From the NCBI GenBank assembly GCA_023014485.1, contig JAJOZX010003214.1:186001-250000 (forward strand): DNA of 64,000 nucleotides, in the 5' to 3' direction. Positions 1 through 11,097 of the stretch are shown here, piece by piece. The notes under the pieces are model-generated. The model ran no database searches and was not told the origin of the DNA. It saw only the letters and a list, made by a program, of their open reading frames with translations. The DNA is from Bathynomus jamesi (taxonomy: Eukaryota; Arthropoda; Malacostraca; Isopoda; Cirolanidae). How positions within the stretch are numbered: the stretch's first letter is position 1; every line of letters starts with the position of its first letter. The translations under genes were made by a program, and so were the position numbers.

Positions 1-237
1 ACTTAAACGTGTAAGTTTTATTGTTATTTACAATTAAGTATGTTAGTAGCTATAGTCACTTAAATGACCCATTTTTGGGTTAATTTTCCGACACCTTAAC
101 GATACCTATATAAACAAGTACGGGGCTCCAATAAACCTTAGCCCCCTCGCCCATGGCCTAACTAAACCATTAGAGGTACAGTAAAACTAAACATACCTTA
201 CAAAAGAGAATTTAGTCGTGCATTTAATGAGAAACAA

Positions 238-1892
238 TTAGAACTTGGTGTTCCCGCCAATGGTTTCCAAGATAGCCTGAATTCGCTTTGGGTAGCTTGC
301 CAAAAGTGACGTGAATAGATCTTGATCGTTACGCAAATTTGCTAAAACAGTTTCAATGTGTTGCGTCATTGTATCCTTCGAAAATCGATTTGCTGCAGGT
401 TCTTGAAACAAGAGACATTCAACCTTGTCCTTTATAACTGATCCAATGTGTTCACAGACGTTCAGGTCAGGAGAATTTCCTGGCCATTCTTCATTTCCAA
501 AGAAATCGATCTCATGGTTCCGCAACAACTGTTGAGTGTCTAATGCCTTAAAGCAGGGGCCCTTATCGTGCAGAAGTGTGACCTGATCGACATCCATAAC
601 ATTGTTTGGGTTTCTTAGAAAAGGAATGACATGCTGGGATAGAATAATATCACGAAAATACTGTCCATCCCAACTCTGACCATTTGGCTTCAGCACCCAC
701 ATGAGCTTCTTTGCAGTGAACAAAACAAACACACCAACACAGTCTGGACTTTTTAATAATTCGCGATAATGTTCATTGTCATTGATTTCATCTGGTGTTG
801 TGGCCCACACTCGATCATTTTGGTAGTTAGGCCGACGTGTTACGTAAACAAAAAATTCATCGGAGACAGTTAAAGGCATGAAATCATCCACATCCCAATC
901 TTCAAGATAATGGGCAAACCACATTCTGTCATCGATGTTAAGTTGAGTTTTTCTTGGCTTTGGAAGTTCATGCCAAGGCTTTAAACCTTGCCTATGACAG
1001 TACAGGCGAATGATCTCACCAGTGGTGTAGTGCTAAATAAAGAAGTGAGGGAACGCATTTTGAAAGTGTTACTCAGATGCGGGGGAGACAATGGCGAGCG
1101 CGGCGAGCCCATACAGCTGGGGGTCCGGGGGCACTGTAAGCCCCCCGGGAAATCTTTTGAAATCTGACCAATTTCAGGGATATTTTGAGGTCATATGCAC
1201 TGGATATTAGGATATATTCCAAGGTTGAAGATGCAGTATTTCCAGTGTCATTAGATATACGACATCCAGTACGATCAATAAAAATAGCTAACAACTGGAA
1301 TGATTAACTAAAAAAAAGTTAACAACTGGTACGCCGTGGTGACTGTTTCATCAGATCTTTATAGGCTAGCATTGCCTCAGTCGAAGCTAAAAGAAATGAA
1401 ACAGTTAATGATTCTTTCTCATATTTCTTCTAGGGGTGGGAATTAAAATTTCATGACGTTAGAGATTTGTAAGTTCGGATTTATTTGAAATAGTGAGGGA
1501 ACGCCGTTCCGTCTACTAAAAAAAGTAAGGGAACGCCGTTCCCACACCACTGGATCTCACCACTAACGATCTTTCCTCTCAACATTTCGATCTCTAGAAA
1601 GTTTAGCACAGCTGTTGTTTTTCCGCTTACGCGTACCGCTTTCAATGATGTCCTTTGTTTCCTGAGAGAGTGGCAAATTTGGGCGCCCAGATTTGGTTGT
1701 ATCCATTTCACATTCATCCAAAGTTTTATTCCAATGTCTTTTGACGAAGTCCTCACTTCTTCGCAACTTTTTGGCAGCCCATGAACGTGTTATAAAGGTG
1801 GTTCCAGCATCACGAGCTTCCGGAAATGTTATTGCTCGTATGCGATCTATCACACGTTGTCTCTCCGAATCACCAATTAATTGAGAAGCCAT
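238..1892 (-). pseudogene. Tc1-like transposase, split and frameshifted
   Basis: This is the DDE transposase of the surrounding Tc1/mariner element. The N-terminal part (1892-1563, start MASQLIGDSERQR) is a helix-turn-helix DNA-binding region containing SWAAKKLRRSEDFVKRHW. The C-terminal part (about 1011-238) carries the catalytic half: an HDKGPC motif with the second Asp, then WPGNSPDLN and CEHI with the third acidic residue. Thirty-seven residues lie between that Asp and the Glu, giving a DD37E spacing. A frameshift near 1600 separates the two parts, and the 533-bp insertion at 1020-1552 lies between them. If the insertion and one 8-bp duplication are ignored, the frame runs through IVSGEIIRLYCHRQGLKPW. 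Pseudogene status is clear. The DD37E subgroup rests on spacing alone. Confidence 0.85.
1020..1552. mobile_element. hAT-type MITE, 533 bp
   Basis: The ends are CAGTGGTGTAG and, inverted, CAGTGGTGTGG. A perfect 8-bp target duplication GATCTCAC lies at 1012-1019 and 1553-1560. CAGTGG ends with 8-bp duplications are typical of hAT elements. There is no coding capacity. GGGAACG is repeated near both ends (about 1048, 1498, 1530). It interrupts the Tc1-like transposase and is therefore younger than that element. Confidence 0.9.
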
Positions 1893-1922
1893 TATATTAT
1901 CACTTTATCAGCTAGACTCAGG

Positions 1923-2097
1923 CAGTGTTTCCCAACCGGGGGCCATGGCACATTTGAAGGGGGCCACAGGAAAATGTTATTTTGTAAAATAGAGTTAAAT
2001 CTGCATATTACCTACTGAAAATAATGCTTATGGGGGCCACGGGAAAAAATAAGGTTCCTAAGGGGGGCCATAAGCCAAAACCGGTTGGGAACCACTG
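1923..2097. mobile_element. hAT-type MITE, 175 bp
   Basis: The inverted ends CAGTGTTTCCCAACCGG and CAGTGGTTCCCAACCGG enclose a short AT-rich core with several GGGGGCCA blocks. This is a common hAT non-autonomous end. I could not identify a clean 8-bp target duplication. It lies between the transposase start and the right end of the Tc1 element. Confidence 0.75.
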
Positions 2098-2366
2098 CTA
2101 GAGTAATTTTAATACCTGCAATAAATAAAGAATTTTATATATTTTATGATCACTAAAAACTATTTCGATATAAGTAAACATGTAAGCTGCAAAAATGGGG
2201 GGCTAAGGTTTTTTGGAACCCCTTAGATGTATTTGTAGAAACGTTGCATCATTGTACAATTTATATTATTATTTCCGTTGGGACAAATATGTCCCGTGGT
2301 CCTCAAAGGAATAAGTTTTCAATGTTTCCTTTTTTCATTGTTATTACTAACTTTTCTGCTTCCTTC

Positions 2367-2407
2367 TTGGGCTAGCCTACAGTGGATCTTTGGGTCTTTG
2401 TTAGCCT
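2367..2407 (+). repeat. Fragment resembling the 3' end of the CR1-like LINE
   Basis: The stretch with GTGGATCTTTGGGTCTTTG and TTAGCCT closely matches 14163-14204, just before the 3' end of the CR1-like LINE at 11-14 kb. It probably belongs to an old LINE 3'-UTR remnant, perhaps 2278-2412. It has no coding meaning. Confidence 0.45.
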
Positions 2408-2427
2408 GCAACTCTAACATTTTTTGC

Positions 2428-2479
<52 letters not shown>

Positions 2480-2699
2480 CACGGTGAACCAAAAGTAGGT
2501 GGACAGTAGGTTGAATACGGTTTGTGTTATATTATATTATAACTATGGTGTTCATTATAACTATGGTGTTTGTGTTATATTATATTAAATATTATAACTA
2601 AATTTATTTAAATTTTATTTTGTATTATAGTATACAAAAAAATTAAATATGTATTCTCAAAATAAACGTTATCATTTACTGTCCACCTACATTTGGTTC

Positions 2700-2704
<5 letters not shown>
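2480..2704. mobile_element. MITE with mariner-like ends inside an (AT)n tract
   Basis: The inverted ends share GGTGAACCAAA, then GTAGGTGGACAGTA. The element is flanked on both sides by long (AT)n runs (2429-2479 and 2704-2764), consistent with insertion at TA in a microsatellite. The internal 175 bp are AT-rich and non-coding. Confidence 0.7.
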
Positions 2705-2757
<53 letters not shown>

Positions 2758-2764
2758 ATATATA

Positions 2765-3965
2765 CACGTAATGGTCATGTCATATATTTACATAAAATAA
2801 TAAAATTGAGCCAAATATATTCGTTTGTCAATTGAGAAAAAAAATCGAACGTAAAGCGAATTAATTAAGGAAATAAAATGGATATTAAAAATGACATTTT
2901 GGATATTCCGGAAACGGCGATTTCTCGGAAGGAAGAGAGAAAAAATATAACGGAAGATTTTGACTGCTGGATGCTGTAACAATAAAAATTAGCCGTATTT
3001 GAGGTACGTAAATACTACTGTCCACGATTCCTTATAATTTTTATTTCTAATTTGAACATTAGCTTCTTTTTTATATTAAAATATGAAGTTAACCTTCATT
3101 CATATTTGTGAATTTAAAATTTAGGTCAAAGCTCTCGTGTGACATTTACTAAGTTTTTGTCACCAATTGCTGAAAACTACTTTTTTTTTAATTTAAAGTA
3201 GAAATAAAGCTCGATAATTTATTGGGATACCAGCATTTGATCGCCCTGACAGTCTATTGACAAGTATACTGCGGGTTAGATTAAGGCAGATTATGTTAAG
3301 TTAGGTTACGCTGTTAGTTTTTAGAGTGTCGATGTGCTGGTATTATTGATCTGATGAGTATAGGTCCTAATTTATCTGGTAAGATGAAAAATGGTTACCC
3401 ATTAATATTATTTATTTATACGAAGTTTACTTTCGCTACGAAAGATATTATCAGTATTTTGATGATCACTTTTCACTTGGCACCATTCCAATTCCGATTG
3501 GCGGTCTGAAGGAAGAAATTCCAAATTTGGGAGTTTCTCCTGATTTGGGAGAGTAAAAAAAAAAAAGTTGTGACGCTATTTTACGGGTATTTTCTACGAA
3601 AAAACTAATTTAAAACTGGAAATCCCACGAAAGGAATGAATATGGATCAATTTGAAAATTGCCTCTAAGATTCTCATTTTCGGATTTCTCATTCTTGGAC
3701 GAAGACTGCCAGTGTGGGAATGGCGGAGATTGCTAAATGAACTACAACATTATATCCTCCATGGCACAACGTGACTACGATCGACCATGGAGATCTATCG
3801 ATGAAACTGAAGGTTTTGAAATTATTTGTATACATATTTTGTGAGGCGACCGAAATTCGAGACAAACCATATTAGGTTTGGGATGTAAACTTTCTTGCGT
3901 AAAATGTATTCAGTATTTGACTCGGAATCTTGGTTTTTGCGTCTTAGGAAAGATTATGCAATGTA
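2765..3965. other. No gene seen
   Basis: AT-rich sequence with no convincing coding region. TACCAGCA occurs in inverted orientation at about 3229 and 3331, too short to define an element. Confidence 0.5.
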
Positions 3966-4048
3966 CAGGGTGTCCCATAAATCCTTTTACCCCTGAACCT
4001 CTTCCTACTAGACTAGGGTGAGGGTAAAGGGATTTATGGGACACCCTG
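3966..4048. mobile_element. 83-bp palindromic MITE (CAGGGTGTCC ends)
   Basis: The left arm CAGGGTGTCCCATAAATCC is mirrored by GGATTTATGGGACACCCTG-type sequence at the right, so the whole unit folds on itself. TA lies before it and CA (mutated TA) after it. The same 83-bp unit recurs at 23136-23218. Confidence 0.8.
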
Positions 4049-4470
4049 CACATCTACTGTGCAAATGATTTTAAGAATCAAAGATAACCTTTTTCAATTT
4101 AACCTTTAAAAAAGAAAATTTGCCTCTTTTTTTATTATTGGTGGTCAATAGTAAGCTAAGTATGCATTCTAAAGTATACACTTCTAATTTTTACATTTAA
4201 TGATAGTATTTTAATGTCAAATTTTGGAGTGTGTGTGTTGTCTTGTCTTCACTACGGAATCGCGACAATCTTTAGGATACACACACAGCCATCGCGATAC
4301 GAACGTGCATATCCCGATATAAGTAGTGTCGCGATGATTTATCCTTATAAATACTATTTTCTCATGAAAAAATGTTAGGTTATGCTAAGTTAGGTAAGAT
4401 TTGGTTAAATTTATTTGGTTTTCTAGATTGGGTAAATGTCGCGAATTTGTACGTTAGCCAAACGTGTGTG

Positions 4471-5348
4471 CAGAGCTGGGCAGTATTTAAATACATTTGT
4501 ATTTAAATACGTATTTAAATACATTTGTGTATTTAGAACTGTATTTATAAATACATTGTTTTTCATGTATTTAAATATAGTATTTAAATACTTTAATGAG
4601 TATTTAAATACAATGTATTTAAATACTCAAAATATAAAAATGTAAATACTTTTACTGGTTTAATACACGTTCTGTACTAGCACAGTACGACGCGTCGACA
4701 GTGTAGTACAGCATGGTTCATGTTTCAACAGTTTGGGAAAACATCCTCTCATAAAAAGACTGTTCCTCCGCTATAACACGACATTACCATCTTCGGCACC
4801 GGTAGAGCGAATATTCTCATTCGCGGGAATCACTTTGACTCCCAAAAGAAACTCTCTTTCAGACAAAACTTTTGAAAGATTGGTTTTGATCCACAGCAAC
4901 CGTGAAATAAAAGAGAATTCGTAAGGTGCCTTATGTTTATGTTTACGTCTTATGTTTACGTTTATGTCTCATCTACTCATTAATTGTTACTCATTTTGCA
5001 ATGATATAATGAGTATAATATGTCACTGGTTGAACATCGTAAGTTCTAAGTTCTTTTGTTTTTGTTTTGTTCTAAAAAGGGAAATATATAATCGGAAATT
5101 AGATTGTACTATTTCTTTATCCTTTATCAAGCATTTTATATTGTTGTTACTCATGAATTAGTGAATGTATATGTTAAAATTTGTATGTATTTAAAATGTA
5201 TTTACAAATGTATTTAAATACAATTGATGTATTTTGTATTTAGTATCTAAATACATTCGTAAAATGTATTTAGTATTTAGTATTTAAATACATTTCTCCC
5301 ATGTATTTAGTATTTAAATACATTCAATGTATTTATTGCCCAGCTCTG
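4471..5348 (+). mobile_element. Internally deleted hAT element
   Basis: The ends CAGAGCTGGGCA and TGCCCAGCTCTG are perfect inverted repeats. An 8-bp duplication CGTGTGTG lies at 4463-4470 and 5349-5356. The regions next to the ends are packed with GTATTTAAATAC-type palindromes (4486-4640 and 5188-5335), probably subterminal transposase-binding repeats. The centre keeps only the last part of a hAT transposase. Confidence 0.9.
4733..4924 (+). pseudogene. hAT transposase C-terminal dimerisation remnant
   Basis: The peptide contains LPSSAPVERIFSFAG followed by KRNSLSDKTFERLVLI. This is the hallmark C-terminal hAT dimerisation segment (S-A-x-x-E-R-x-F-S, then R-x-x-L-x-x-x-x-x-E-x-L). Only about 60 residues remain of a protein normally longer than 500, so this is a deletion derivative that could move only with help from an autonomous relative. 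The frame is open from the preceding exon-like boundary to TAA at 4922. Confidence 0.8.
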
Positions 5349-5469
5349 CGTGTGTGTCTCTAAGAGAGAGAGAGAGAGGTTTTTCTAGTTAATAAATTAG
5401 ATCAAGTAGTCGTATTAAATATAATGCATGCTATTATTATTATTAAGCAGAAAGTTTATTTCTGGCAGT

Positions 5470-5700
5470 TTAAAGTTTGTTGATGGTGTTGTTTAACCTT
5501 CTTCACAACATCTAAGGGCATATGACGGAAGGGGGACCTACAGCTCTAGGTGGAATCCAAACCACGGGTCGCTCCATCATCTGGACACACGGGACGGTCT
5601 CTCATCCAACTACTACCCAGACTCAGTGTCGCTTAATTTCTCTGATGGACGAGAACCAGTTACGACACTGTCCACGACGTACCTCTTTAAAGTTTGTCCA
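5470..5700 (-). repeat. 5S-rRNA-derived SINE, copy 1
   Basis: On the minus strand the sequence reads AGAGAAATTAAGCGAC, then GGGTAGTAGTTGGATGAGAG and ACCG. This matches the 5S rRNA internal promoter region (GAAGTTAAGC ... AGTACTTGGATGGGTGACCG). Downstream, TCCAGATGATGGAGCGACCC and GGATTCCACC are shared with the copy at 29.5 kb but are not 5S, so this is a dispersed SINE family and not a 5S gene. Confidence 0.75.
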
Positions 5701-6540
5701 TTAAGAAATATTAAAAATATATTTTTAAAATATTTCATATTTTCTGTAATTTCACTTGTAATAATCTGAATGATTATATAATTATTTGAACAACAACAAC
5801 AGGAAATAATATTTCTTATTTGAAACAAAGAATAAACGAATTAAGATGTTTGTATGAGTATGAGGTGTAAATTTGTTAGGTTGTGCCATTAGGGCATATC
5901 TGTTATTTTACTTATTTATTGGGTTCAAAATCCCAGCTGAGCCGTGAACGGCCAAATTCTAAAGGGCCAGTTCTACCTACAGCCCAAGTTAAGCTAAAAT
6001 TAAAACTTACGGACTTGAGATTCTATTAGGTCCTACCTCAGGGTTGCTGACTCGATGTGGGCCTACCTTAGGCCTTAGTTGTATGAATTTAAGATAAAAA
6101 CAAAAGGGGTACTATTTATGGTCTTCTTTCTCAACCTTGCAACAACAACGCAACCTGGACTATTGCACGATGCAACAATCTTGTATCTAAACAACCAAAC
6201 TGAATTGCAAGAGAGCTCTCTATCAGACCACACCCTGTACGTACGACATCCCACAAACGAGTAGAAAGGACGCGCAGCGCCCCAAAATGACGCCACCAGA
6301 GTGGCCAAATACTGATGCCACAAGAGCCCAAAAATGTTAGCTCTAAATCAAGTTAATTTTTCACTAACCTTACAATTATGCGATGGATATATATACACCT
6401 TAACTTAATATATACAAGCAATGCTGCATCAATCAGCTTAGTCATCATATCGCCTTGGGACAACAATGGTTCTTCCTCTTCTAGATTTTCTAACAATATC
6501 ATACTCTGGGTTCAGGGTTGAAATTTTAGAAAAACAAAAT
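5701..6540. other. No gene seen
   Basis: No supported gene. Short open frames at 6075-6331 have no recognisable domain. The last 30 bp (6511-6540) may extend the inverted repeat that begins at 6541. Confidence 0.5.
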
Positions 6541-9045
6541 GGCTAATATGTATTCCTATGTAAAAATGAATTCTAACATGGGTTTATTATTTGCAACTTT
6601 TCCGAAAAATCTCATTTTCATGGTCAAAATCGCGATTTTCTGACTTGAAGGCTGCCTAACGCAGCCTCAGGGCACCCAAACCAAAGCGCGCAGTTGTTCT
6701 GCATATGATTTAGTCTAAAAGCTGCTTTTCTGACCTCATCCTTGCTTTCTTGGGTGTTGAAAAAAGTTTAGATTTCCCGTAAAACTTAAGAATTTTAAGT
6801 TTTTCTTCAAAGAATAGGCGCGGCTCACCAGCTCTACTCTGATCGAGTAGCGGGAGACTTGCCACCTCCACGTGTAGGTTTACACGCCTGTTCTTCCTGG
6901 ATCACTGAAAAGGGTGGCCTCATAAGATCTTATATTATGATCTTATGAGGACTTTCAGCTCTTATGAGCATTAACGATGGCTTCAGCATCTTCATCAGCT
7001 ACTCGAACCTGAAAAGCTCTTAAGTATGTCCTGCTTCGATCTGAACACTGGGAGCATTTCTCGATGGTCTATCCTGGCTCTCACCCACCCATCTCTCCTC
7101 TCGTGACCGTACACAGCTTGGGAAGCAGTTGAGACTTCCTGTACAGCTCTCTCGCAGGACTGAGTATGAACAGAGAAAGAGTCCACTTTGAGTGGAGTTT
7201 TCCTGAGATTCTCGAGCTCAGTCAAGGTCATCTTGCAGGTGAAAATAGGCTCGTAAATATTCTCTGATTCCCAGTTGATGAGATCCTCAGGTGAAGTCGC
7301 TTGCAGATTGACTTTGGAATTTTTATGGGGCCTCACTGTCGTATCACCAAAGTCTTTTCCTTCTCTGATCTTCTCTATCTGGCTCACAGCAAAAGTTCTC
7401 TGATGCTCATCCTCACTGCACAGGAATGAAGCCAGGATGTGCGTGGTAAGCTCCTCTTATCACTGCAGCAGAGATGATGTTCCTGACCTCGGTAGTCTGG
7501 TTCCTCAGCAGCCTCAGGCTTGAAAAAACGTGTGCAGGACCAAATTTGAGGTGGTGCTTCACTTTGATGTCGTAGTACATTTTGAATTAGAAGTTAAGGC
7601 AAAACTTCACGAGGACCTCGAGCCTCCTCAACACCTCCCCCTTCAGTCCGTGCTCCCTCATCCACAACAGCAAGATGGTCTGTGCAGTAGTGAGCCACCT
7701 GGGTTAGTTCAGAGGTCCGCACTTGAGACCAGCCAACTGTGGACTGAGACTTCCAGACTTGATGGCTTTGATCAGAAGATAGCAGGTGTGATGATCTGTG
7801 GAGAGAGATTTGACTATCTCTACTGGCAGCTCTATGATATCTTCAGTTCCTTCCACTGGTTTGAAGTTAAAGTTGACTTCAAGTTCATTCACTTTCTCAA
7901 GGAGTTTTCCAATAGGCCCACTGAAGCCTAACCGGGGAGTTACAGGGCCGTCCAGCTTGATGATTAAGTGCCTCAGGGGGAGCTCGTTCACATGGAGCTG
8001 ACAGATCATCCAGTGTCACTTGCGACCCAGCATCTTCTCCAATAGGACTATGGCGCCTCCAGACCACCCCGTGTTGGTGTTGATAGAGTCTCCTCCAATC
8101 ATTAAAAGGCTCTCGTCAGCTCCGTGATCCAGAAGCCACTCATGCAGGCCCTGAGCGATCTTATGAGCAGGCTTTTCCCCTTCCTCAGGTTCCTCGGGAG
8201 TGAAATGGAAGAGGTACTTTCCTTGAGGCTCCCACGTGATAGTATAATGCTCCTCGATCACTTTGCCAGGATAAAATCTCCATCACTTCGTCATATTTCA
8301 ACACCTTTGTGTTCCTATCCTGCTTGCCATCAAAGAATATCCCAGAGATCTTCTCCTCCTCTGACCTCTGCGTGAGAGCTTCAACTGATGAGGCCATTAC
8401 TTCCTCCTTGGCTTGTAGTGCCTTGCACCACAAGATTATTTTTTATTAGTGAAAATCGCCCCAAGTTGGCACAAGTGAAATATTTTAAGTCTAAATAAAT
8501 AAATACAAGTTAAACATGTCCAGTGATCAAATTTAATTCTTAAGCATTCAGTGTATAGTAATTTAGTTAAAAATTAAAGTGCAATTAATTATTAAAGAAA
8601 TTCAAAGCAAATATAAAAATATATTTTGTGCTTTCTAAACAATGTAAATTTTGGGGGCATGGTGTGACTAGGCGTGAGTTTGCTTTTAAGGATTATTTTA
8701 GCTTGTTGGTAAAATTGTGAAGTAAAAACAAACTTATGTACAACGACAACACAAAGGACGCCGTTTACACATTTTATTATTTAAATACACGGCGCCAGCA
8801 AGCAAAGGTTCTTCGTGGTATGTTCCATTTATAATGTTTATTTTTTTACTATTGCATATCTGTATGCAATACCGCATACCGCAGACATTAACAAGCCTTA
8901 TACTGTTTGTGATTAGTACTGTAAGATTCATACTATAAGTAGTACTGTAAGATTCATACAGTAAATTACCTTAGGCTAAGTTAGGTCTATTTAGGCAAAA
9001 GCCAAATTGTAAATTACTCTAGCCTAGCTGAGGCCTACCGTAGCC

Positions 9046-9471
9046 GGTGCTGGTTAAGTATGCGGTCTACCATCTGAGTTCTGGTTAAGTATGCGGTCTA
9101 CCATCTGAGTTTTGACAATATTTTCGTTAAAACTAACGAAAATATCACGACTTAACCTAACCAATTATCAAGGGCGTACAGTTGATCTATTAGTAAATAG
9201 TAAATACTATTCCAGAAACAAACAATGTTATAATTAATAATAGATCAACTGTACGCCCTTGATAATTGGTTAGGTTGTCGTGATATTTTCGTAAGTTTAT
9301 ATTCTGTCAAAACTCAGATGGTAGACCGCATACTTAACCAGCACCAAATAAACTAAGATATATTAAAGTTTATCGTAGCCTTCACGGTTGCCTTTTTGGT
9401 AGGTTGGTTGGTCGCAGCTTAATTGTGGTAGACTGCTCGAAGCTAGGTAGACCGCACACTTAACCAGCACC
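9046..9471. mobile_element. MITE/foldback element with 8-bp duplication
   Basis: The ends are GGTGCTGGTTAAGTATGCGG and, inverted, GGTGCTGGTTAAGTGTGCGG. An 8-bp target duplication CCGTAGCC lies at 9038-9045 and 9472-9479. Inside, a long palindrome runs from 9046 to 9345 (arms meet near 9200). The terminal unit is duplicated in tandem on the left (9050-9081 and 9082-9112) and occurs again inverted at 9315-9345, giving four copies of the end. It is non-coding. The superfamily is not assignable from ends and duplication length alone. Confidence 0.85.
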
Positions 9472-9822
9472 CCGTAGCCTTTGTTTTAAATAATTAACCT
9501 CAGCTCCACTATAATTGAAGAGGCATAGGCCTGCCCATTAATTTTCTTAGTATATTTTACTTTATAAGCCTATTATGTTTCATGTATTTTCTTAGCAGAT
9601 GGCCTACTAGTCATTTGTGGCCTACATACTTCCTTAGTTTTCCTGTTCAACTTAACACAATCCCATAATAAGGTTTAACTGTAATTCACCATCCACAGGT
9701 TACTGGGCCTATATAGCATATATATTTTAATTATCAATTTTTACCATTTTTGTATCATTTTTTGTCTAGAATATTACTTACAGTATTCTTGTCTCTCTCT
9801 TTGCAGACAAGGTTGTCATTGT

Positions 9823-10005
9823 GGCTATTAGTTGTTTATTATTATTTGTCTATTAATATTAATTCTATTAGTTGTTTAATATTATTTGTATATTAATATT
9901 AGTTCTATTAGTTGTTTATTATTATTTGTCTATTAATATTAATTCTATTAGTCGTTTAATATTTGTATATTAATATTAGTTCTATTAGTTGTTTATTATT
10001 ATTAA
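9823..10005. repeat. AT-rich tandem repeat, unit about 40 bp
   Basis: About 4.5 imperfect copies of a unit with TTCTATTAGTTGTTTATTAT and TATTAATATTA. No coding content. Confidence 0.8.
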
Positions 10006-11097
10006 TTGCATATTTGTATTAGTTATCTACCAATATTATTTACATACTATTATTTAGACATTATTATTTGTATATTATTATTATTATTTACATATTTATT
10101 ATTAGTATCAGTATTAGTTGCAGACTGTTATATATTAGCTAAACGGTGCCATTATTTAATTTCGCATTTATATGTCAATCAAAGTTGTTACGGGTAAAAA
10201 TCCCCCTTGCATTTATAAATAATTGTTGCATATAGTTTATTAATTGTTGTCAATAAAATACAAAATTCATGATGATTTTATAATCAATCCTTCCCTTTTT
10301 TATTAAAATTAATTTTGCGCCGCTGGTGACCCTGGTAATTAATTATTTACGTAAAGGTCTATAATAATAAAATCAGACCCTTACAGGCCCTCCAGACTTT
10401 CATGCCATCTATGGCCAAGTAAACCTTGTCTTTGGAAAGATGACCGGCCTTGATGAGGTCGTTCAGGAAGCCAGTGGCAACTGCAGCTGCCGGAACATTT
10501 GCCACCCTGTACCTGAAAGCTGCTGAAGCTGTCCCTTGGATCTTCATGTAGTTTCGTGTAGCAGAAGTTGGAGTTTCAGCAGGTACTTCAGCGGGAACAT
10601 CCATAGGAGCTTCAGTAGCCTCAGCATTGCCAGAGGCTTCTTTTGCAGCTTCTTCCAAGTTTGGCTCTTCGTCCTCCTCAAAGTCTTTCATGAGAAGCTC
10701 CTCATTAGTAGCCTCCTCTTTCTTCTTCCTCTTCACAGCAGAAGCTTCTTCAGCCTCCTTCCTCTTCACTGCTTTGATCTGTCTCCTGCTGTCTTCAAAG
10801 TCTACAGAAGACATCTGGATTCCTGAAGCTTCGGAAGTCTTCACTCTCTGGTAGTACAGCCACTGAAGGTCCAGTTTAGGAATCTTCACCTCCAAAGGAC
10901 AGTTAAAGTTCACATGGGCCTTGAGGGAGCATCCTGAGCATCTACTCCCCTCTGAGCCGCACAAGAAGATCTGATGCTTGCAAACGCAGACTTCACAGAG
11001 TTTATCCAGATCAGCCATCCTCTTCTTCTGGGTAGCAGACTTAACTCTCCCGTTCACAACGTCTGTCATCTCCTTCCATTTCAACATAGGTTTTGCT

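Larger units (their letters stand above)
121..2223 (-). mobile_element. Tc1/mariner element (DD37E-like), interrupted by two hAT MITEs
   Basis: The inverted ends read CGGGGCTCCAATAAACC at the left and, on the opposite strand at the right, AGGGGTTCCAAAAAACC; both continue into CTTAGCCCCC. They are flanked by TA at 119-120 and 2224-2225, the target duplication of Tc1/mariner elements. The element carries one transposase gene on the minus strand and was later hit by insertions at 1020-1552 and 1923-2097. Without these it would be about 1.4 kb, normal for the group. The copy is defective. Confidence 0.85.

Noticed and set aside
5470..5700. Possible 5S rRNA gene
   Set aside because: Only the promoter-like middle part matches 5S; the flanks match the other repeat copy at 29.5 kb instead. 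Called a 5S-derived SINE.
6079..6331. Open frame with GLLHDATIL, thought of as a Harbinger transposase piece
   Set aside because: The similarity is limited to a few residues, with no neighbouring motifs or inverted ends.
7530..8375. Plus-strand open frames of 80-130 codons
   Set aside because: They lie opposite the minus-strand transposase exons and show no domain; antisense shadows.
9823..10005. CRISPR-like array
   Set aside because: Direct AT-rich tandem units without unique spacers; eukaryotic satellite-type repeat.
8430..10379. Simple intron between transposase exons
   Set aside because: The donor GTAAGG is good, but the only close acceptor gives the wrong phase; TG(T/C)AAGG at both borders makes a past insertion equally likely. 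Left unresolved.
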